From: Rhododendron vialii
Taxonomy: Eukaryota > Streptophyta > Magnoliopsida > Ericales > Ericaceae
DNA length: 64,000 nucleotides
Assembly (NCBI RefSeq): GCF_030253575.1
Contig: NC_080557.1
Location: 45,150,501-45,214,500 of the forward strand
Direction: 5' to 3'
Under the pieces are notes generated by a model. That model did not search any database, had not been told where the DNA came from, and saw nothing but the letters and a program-made list of their open reading frames with translations. How positions within the stretch are numbered: the first letter of the stretch is position 1; each line of letters begins with the position of its first letter. This document shows positions 58,333 through 64,000 of the stretch, in pieces. Made by a program: the position numbers and the translations under genes.

Positions 58333-58690
58333 TACCATAACAATAAAAATACTAACTAATGAGCCATAAAATATACGTACCATATACAATATATATACAC
58401 ACACACACACATTGCACCAACGTTATCATACTTCCAAGCTACATACTCGCATAACTAAACAAAAAGATCTTTATATTTTGTTGTTGTTTTCTTATTTAGT
58501 TCGGATCTTTTGATGTATTTTCTGTTGTTGTTGTGGTTGTAATCTTTTCATTTAAATATATATGGGATGATCTTGTTCGTAAAAAAAACCTAAACAAAAA
58601 GATTCGTAACATGCGCAAAAAGAATGCTAGCACACACCAAAATCTGCATAACATATCTATGATGCCATAGCTTTCTCCAACGCAACATAC

Positions 58691-58900
58691 CAAGATGTGT
58701 AGAATGAGAATTGAAGGCAGTATTGGGACGGCCTGAGTTGATTCGGAGAAACTGAAAGGAGAAGTGACGATTGGTTGCAGTTGCGAAACCTCTTCTACGG
58801 ACTCCTGAGAAGCCCTGAAAGCGAGGAACAAGGATGAACTTGAAGAGAAGGCCACCGCCATCGAAGATGCCCGATTCTTTGCAGGGTCGTAACGAAACCT
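58691..58900 (-). other. Probable 5' leader exon of the UBA-PUB gene
   Basis: CT/GC-richer sequence on the minus strand ends at a good donor (catcttg|gtatgt). It contains an ATG at 58861 that opens 57 codons (MAVAFSSSSSLFLAFR...), but splicing to the likely acceptor before 57498 would put that frame out of phase. I read it as 5' UTR with an upstream ORF. A targeting-peptide isoform through another acceptor is possible. Confidence 0.45.
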
Positions 58901-59038
58901 CTCTGAGCTGCTTTTCTCCGCTATTTATTTATACCTTCTGCCCAAGAGGAGAATCTAATTTCTACTTTTCATGGGGTTTTCTAATTAAAATTGGAAGCGA
59001 CTATTCGTAGTCCCGTATTTTCTCCTTTAGTCAATTAC

Positions 59039-59262
59039 ATTTCGATAAATAGTTGTTGAAAATCATACATAACATTTCGGTAAATAGCTGTTGAAAACAA
59101 GATTATATTTCGGTAACTATATGTCGAAAATATATTCAACCTTCAGTAAACAACTGCCGAACATACATTTTCGGTAAATAGCTATTGAAAAAAAATTATA
59201 TTTCGGTAATTGTATGCTGAAAATGTATCTCAATTTCGGTAACTAACTGTCGAGTATAATTG
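59039..59262. repeat. Degenerate tandem repeat (atttcggtaa... units)
   Basis: Six or seven units of roughly 30-40 bp share tttcggtaaataRctgttgaaaa-like cores (for example 59039, 59075, 59109, 59168, 59203, 59234). Spacing and sequence have drifted. Confidence 0.75.
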
Positions 59263-59507
59263 AAAAAAAATTAACGGGCTAAGAGAGAAAATACTGGGCT
59301 GCGAATAGTCACCCCTTAAAATAACGTAGAATCGATAATTATTTCTCAACTTATTAATACAACCAGGAAATTTCTTGCCCAAGATGCGAGGTTGAATTGC
59401 ATTCCATATTTTCCGGCCCGCTTGAAATGTCTGATTTGAGCTATAACTATTATCCGTACTATCACCACAACACCACTTGGGTGTCTAGATGAGTGCAATT
59501 TTGGTCA

Positions 59508-59690
59508 TTCTTCTTAAAAAAGAGTGAATATTACCTTCTCTCTACTGATTAAAATGGTGTGGATCCCACCACAAAGTGATATTATGCTTACTATGTAATA
59601 CACTTTTTGATAAGCATAATATCACTTTGTAGTGGGATTCATACCATTTTAACTAATAGGAATAGGAGTAATGTTCACCCTCTTAAGTGG
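59508..59690. mobile_element. Hairpin MITE, about 180 bp
   Basis: Arms of about 75 bp: left ...ttaaaatggtgtggatccca, ccacaaagtgatattatgctta; right taagcataatatcactttgt, agtgggattcataccatttt. Pairing is close to perfect in the inner 60 bp with a 20-nt loop. The outer ends (cttcttaaaaaagagtgaa / ttcaccctcttaag) also pair. Confidence 0.85.
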
Positions 59691-59967
59691 AAAGTGAACA
59701 AAACTCAACTCGTGTCTAGATGGCATAAGCCCCACAATTGGTATGGCACGAACATGAGGCTAAGTGTGGCGAGACTTAGGCCTATGCTATGTAGGCTACC
59801 ACCATCCGTGGTGCATTCCGTATTTAGTTACCCGTTTATTTTTGCTCTACGATGTCGCTCCATTAAACACAAGATTGCCGGTTCAAGATCGGATCTTGCC
59901 AAGGTTAGAATTACATTTCCATTTTTTTCACAAAAAAGAAAAAGGAAAAGTGCTTCGTTCGCTCCGA
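59691..59967. other. Short unique intergenic stretch
   Basis: No gene is supported. It is the left flank (insertion target) of the large retroelement beginning at 59968. Confidence 0.5.
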
Positions 59968-60844
59968 TGATAATAATAATGCGGAATAATACCCCAAGCG
60001 TAGGGCTTAACACGTCGGTTGAAGCATAATAAACCGGAAATCCGGGATCGTACCCAAGGGAAAAATTATATGGCTTGGTCGGATTTGTAGATGCAAGTAA
60101 GGGCTTTCGGCCTTTAGACGGCCAACTTTGTTTTACTTTGAAAGGTGGAAATAAAAGGGCTAAATTAAAGCGAATTAACTAGGGAAAAGATAGGCTAGGT
60201 CTAGGAATTATTAACACCCAAGACTCGAGCTAAACTACACTCTTCACCCAATTACACAATTTAAGATACTTGATTAAAGTTCTCAAGTCGGAAAATCGAA
60301 TGATTTGAGAACCAAGCTAGCTCTAGAATTCATTTGACAAATACCTCGTGCGAAAGAGCTCTAAGCATCTTATGTGGTGGGTAGTCGACGCTCCCACCTA
60401 CACAAGATCAAAGAGGTTAACACCTCGGTGATTTATCAAACAAACCCGAACCCCACATCAATTTTCAAATCAAAGTTTGAAGCTTTATTGGGTGTAAAAT
60501 GCAATTTTCGCCCGGGCCATGAGATGCTAATCATCCCATGACCTAACCCTTGAAACTACTCACCCATATCTAGAGAGATAGGAGCAAGCAAAAATCTAGC
60601 TACCATAATGAAATAACAAGACTTGAATTAAACTAGAGACTAAGATAGATCGGGAGAAAATAAACAACTTTAATTAAGGCAACAATAACAAAAATTAACA
60701 ACTAAGGGCAGAAAATTAAAATATAAGTGCTGGAAAAATGAAGAACAGCAAGAACAATTCAAAATGCAAATTGAATCTAATTCTAGATCTAAAATTAGGT
60801 AAGCAAATCTAAGTCTACTTGTTTGTACAAAATAATGACAAAGG

Positions 60845-60852
60845 CTTTTATA
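60845..60852 (-). promoter_or_regulatory. Predicted TATA box of the LTR
   Basis: gagtataaaagcc on the minus strand, about 505 bp into the LTR, fits a U3 core promoter. Confidence 0.55.
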
Positions 60853-60894
60853 CTCCGAAGGTCCGCGCCTGGAATATTCCCAAGATGCTCAGAA

Positions 60895-61200
60895 AATCCG
60901 CTCTTAAGCCCCTCGGCATCGATGGCAACGGCCTTAGAATGCTCTACTATGGGGTTCGGCATCGATGGAAGATGATTTGTCCCATCGCTGCCGAAGTGGT
61001 TAAGGGGGTATTTGCCACTAAGGGGCTCGGCATCGATGGGATGTAAAAGTTTACATCGCTGCCGAGGCCAATAGTGGGTCATTGCCTTGGCCGCCTTCCT
61101 CTTGCTCGGGCAATGATGGGTTCTGCTCGGGCAAATCTGCTTCGGCTCGGGCGATGACAGGTTCCGCCTTGGCAAGTCAACTTCTGCTCGGGCAAAACCT
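60895..61200 (-). repeat. Imperfect repeat array in LTR U3
   Basis: On the plus strand ggcatcgatgg occurs three times, twice followed by the partner catcgctgccga, each pair forming a small inverted repeat. Further on, gctcgggcaa/gatg motifs occur four or five times (61099-61195). It lies upstream of the LTR TATA box and may be an enhancer array. Confidence 0.7.
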
Positions 61201-61357
61201 TGTCTAGTGCAACGAAAGCTCCCTTTTTGGCGATTTACCTACAAAATAGGACTAGACACTATACGAGCAAACAACGTTAATAATAACTAATAAGTAACTA
61301 AATTTAACTAAAACTAAATACTAGCGCACCCTGCATTACATTCTCGGGTGCTTATCA

Positions 61358-64000
61358 CGCCCCCCAACTTAAGGTTTGCTAGTCCCTAGCGAACGAAATG
61401 CAGAAAATTAAAACATAAGCACTATGCAATCCTTCCGAGTTCACAACTTAGAACATGCTCAATTCTGTAACCTAGCAAGAGTTCAACAATCCGGCTTTTT
61501 ATTTCATTTCTACAACTCACATTTTCAGCATGCAATTAAACAGGCTAAGTATCAAGCAAGTCCAAGAGCAAGTCAAAATGGTCTGTGTCCTCGAACAATG
61601 GGAGGATACGGGACACAGAACATGCGAATTCAGACTAAACCATATCCACCGAATCAGTGCTCAACAACAGGCATTAGCGAACAAGAAATACTACGCCTCA
61701 AATAACTAAAGCACTTTTATTCAACAGAATTGAAAACTAGCAGATGATATTTGGATAACGAAAGGAAAGCATGCCATTAACTAGTTATGCAACTATCAGA
61801 CAGTCAATCAAAATGGAATTCAGGCGCACGAAAGATCAACTAAGGTCTTCATTAGCTTGTAATGACCTTGGATACAAAAGAAAAGGAACTACAAAAAGTG
61901 TAGTGGCCATATGCTAGCATGGTTCATCTACCCTTGGCCACTACCAACCCTAAACTACCCAAGACATGACCACACGCCGGCCAAACACCAAACAAAGTTA
62001 CGAAGAAAAAATAAAGAAAACTACTATGAGAAAAGGCCTACTAAAACTACTACCACCGACTCCATCACACATAGTCGCCATCCTCATCCGGCTTCTCATG
62101 ATATTGTGCCTCGAGCTCCCCATTTCCATCGGATTCTTTCTCATCTAGAATGTATGCTAGCCCATAAGTCAACCAATTCTCTTATCAAAGTATTCAACCC
62201 TCTTTCGAATTAACTTTTGCTCTTTCATAACATTTCTTTGATCTCATTTCTTTGAGGAATAATGTCATTTGAGGTGAAATTTGTAGCAAGAGAGATATTG
62301 GAGCCAATTTTGGGGCTTTTTGGAGAGGGAGATGAAAATTTGGGCTTTTGCTTTTGTAGTGAGAGAGGAAAGATAGAGAATCATGTATCAATTCTTTGCA
62401 TTTTTGCATTCCAATCACTTTTATCACATTCACACCACCCCCAAATCTCCTTGAATCATTGAAAACCACTTTCACACAACCCTCCAAACATCCGGTTGCC
62501 TAGGTTAAAACAAAGAACGGGAAAGAGGACCAGGATGCAAAATAGGACTAGGTGACACATATGTGGTATGATCATGCAAAGAATGCCTTGTATCCTTTCC
62601 TAAGTGCGCTTTGGATTCCAAAATGATTGAAAATCGATATTTAAACACAATTAGAGATGGACATGTGATTATTCTCCTAACTACAAGCATATTTATTGAA
62701 AGATGGGGATATGGGCCAAAGCTTGCTCAAAAACTTAACTCAAAACTTAAACCATTCAATCTTCAACTAAGCATGTAAAGTGAGAAGCACAAAATTCTTA
62801 GGATTATTACGAACTCTTGCCAACTAACAATTATTGAGCATGCAACAAGTCATGAACAAAACTAAAAACTCTGACAAAAGGAAGAATTTGCAAGTAAAAA
62901 CCTTTTATTTATTTTTAAAATTTTCAATTTTCTATTGTTTTTTTGAATTTTTCAAATTTTCAAATGTTTTTGAATTTTCAAAATTTTTGCAAAAATTAAA
63001 CAAAAATCAACCAAATAGCACATAAGCTAACCCCTCCCCCCAACTTAAAGCGATGCTATGCCCTCATAGCATTAAGAACAAGAGTGAAGAAAGGAAGAGT
63101 GCGCGAATGTACCGTCCAAGGGAAATGTCAACCCCTAAATACCTCGACCAAGTAGGAGGATTTTATGCCAATGTTTTGCTCCAGCCAGATTAGATGCTTC
63201 CAGGGTTCACTCCTTCGGTTCTACCAACTCGGAACCATAGCTAGTCACACAGGGCCATATCCAAAGCTTTATCGGACTAACAACCGTGGCTCGTAGCCAC
63301 ACCCATGCTTAGGGCTCCTGAACGCCTCACTCACTCCGGCTTTAGGCCCAAACTACCAAGGCTGGTGTGGTAGCAAATAAACCCTGCAGAAGACTTAATA
63401 GGACGGCTTTCCACAAAACAAATGACATTAGAACCACCGGCCCGTGTTATCCGGCTTCAAACCAAACCAAAATTAAAAGACAGAACATAAAGAAATTGCA
63501 AAGAACAAATTAGACATGCAAAACAAAATGAAATGCGATGCACCACCCGATCATCACGCGATCACACGAGTCATACTTTTCTTCCCATCTCTTACCGTTA
63601 GGGTAAGCAATGGGTGGCTATACTAGACCGTCGAAAATTTGTTATGCTAGCGCCCGTAATAAAATCTATCGCTTGACCTCGCCAAACAATGAAGTCCAGC
63701 GTCCCCTAAGATCAAAACAAAGCAAGATGCAATACAACCTAGCGTGCACTCTAGGCAATATCAAACCTCACTCACAGACCTAAGTTGCCTCCGATTAGGG
63801 GCAATCGCGGAGAGCATGGATCATTAACGATAAACTATTACCAAGAAGAACTAATAAAAGCCCTTTTTTCACTAACACATTGGTGAAATCTTTTGCATGT
63901 GAGGTATCTCCAAGATTTTATTAGATGCAAACACAGAACAAAAACAAACAAAACATAACAAACAAAGCATGCATACTAAACTAAAATAGAAAGAAAGCAA
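61358..64000 (-). mobile_element. Internal (non-coding 3') region of the Gypsy-like/LARD element, truncated by the window
   Basis: On the minus strand a G-rich polypurine-like tract precedes the LTR (61358-61372), and a second one (aagttggggggagggg) lies at 63035-63051 about 1.7 kb further in. Between and beyond them there is no supportable gag, pol or other coding sequence. Either pol lies right of the window or this is a large derivative without coding capacity. Gypsy assignment rests on sequence style only. Confidence 0.6.

Larger units (their letters stand above)
59968..61357 (-). repeat. 3' LTR (1,390 bp) of a large Gypsy-like/LARD retroelement
   Basis: On the minus strand the LTR starts TGATAAGCACCCGAG directly after a G-rich tract (ttaagttggggggcg) and ends at TTATCA (plus TGATAA, 59968-59973), so the ends are 6-bp inverted repeats. 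A TATA box (TATAAAAG, 60852-60845) lies midway. The style (aagttggggg tract, gatcccggatttccgg near the end) is that of plant Ty3/Gypsy or LARD elements. Its partner LTR lies beyond the right edge, so the exact boundary is provisional. Confidence 0.75.

Noticed and set aside
62834..63025. 63-codon Phe/Lys-rich ORF
   Set aside because: Product of an A/T low-complexity tract inside the retroelement.

Overview
This window is plant nuclear DNA, almost certainly from a eudicot. It is AT-rich, its genes carry many GT-AG introns, and it encodes plant-specific proteins: the immune hub RIN4 and a DYW-class pentatricopeptide (PPR) protein. Plant LTR retrotransposons, a Helitron terminus and many MITEs/foldback elements fill the space between genes. 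I cannot name the genus. All protein identifications rest on reading translations and recalled family features; no search was run.

Layout. (1) 1-14.5 kb: the 5' part of a minus-strand RNF4/SLX8-like RING E3 gene (coding exons at 12673-12449, 12333-12276 and 9994-9882; the RING exons must lie left of the window). A 9,008-bp plus-strand Ty1/Copia element (506-9513) sits just downstream of the last visible exon, probably in an intron. Its two 1,094-bp LTRs look identical and it has a 5-bp target duplication. It carries a nested solo LTR (6663-7299, own TSD) and an extra small two-pass membrane-protein ORF (7860-8132) with its own promoter-like leader, inside a cassette bounded by 15-bp direct repeats. 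(2) 14.5-18.9 kb: intergenic DNA with MITEs and hairpins. (3) 18.9-22.7 kb: a complete minus-strand RIN4 homologue (4 exons, 279 aa) with both NOI/AvrRpt2-cleavage motifs, a Cys-rich C-terminus and a tandemly duplicated 23-residue segment. (4) 22.7-31.3 kb: gene-free DNA with a 3-copy tandem repeat, a Helitron 3' terminus and a dense cluster of foldback elements, some nested. (5) 31.3-37.3 kb: a minus-strand tRNA-Lys(UUU) with a tandem-duplicated tRNA half, divergent from a complete 13-exon PIG-S gene (616 aa, GPI transamidase subunit). (6) 38.8-43.0 kb: a minus-strand SAM-domain protein (6 exons, 209 aa) with one apparent GC-AG intron and an 8-bp-TSD MITE in intron 1. (7) 43.4-58.9 kb: a segmental duplication. 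The right copy lies in a complete UBA-PUB protein gene (10 coding exons, 311 aa, minus). The left copy is a truncated, frameshifted pseudogene. An intronless DYW PPR gene (699 aa, minus) lies between them. (8) 59-64 kb: small repeats, then the 3' LTR (59968-61357, minus) and part of the internal region of a large Ty3/Gypsy-like or LARD element that runs off the right edge.

The genes do not form an operon-like system; each is an independent nuclear gene. Functional themes are ubiquitin/SUMO/CDC48 biology (RNF4-like, UBA-PUB), immunity (RIN4), ER GPI anchoring (PIG-S) and organelle RNA editing (PPR-DYW). The least expected items are the Copia element's accessory membrane-protein cassette and its gag/pol junction (UGA plus a +1 frame change) in an element whose LTRs look identical. 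Two tandem duplications also break functional genes: half a RING-gene exon and half a tRNA.
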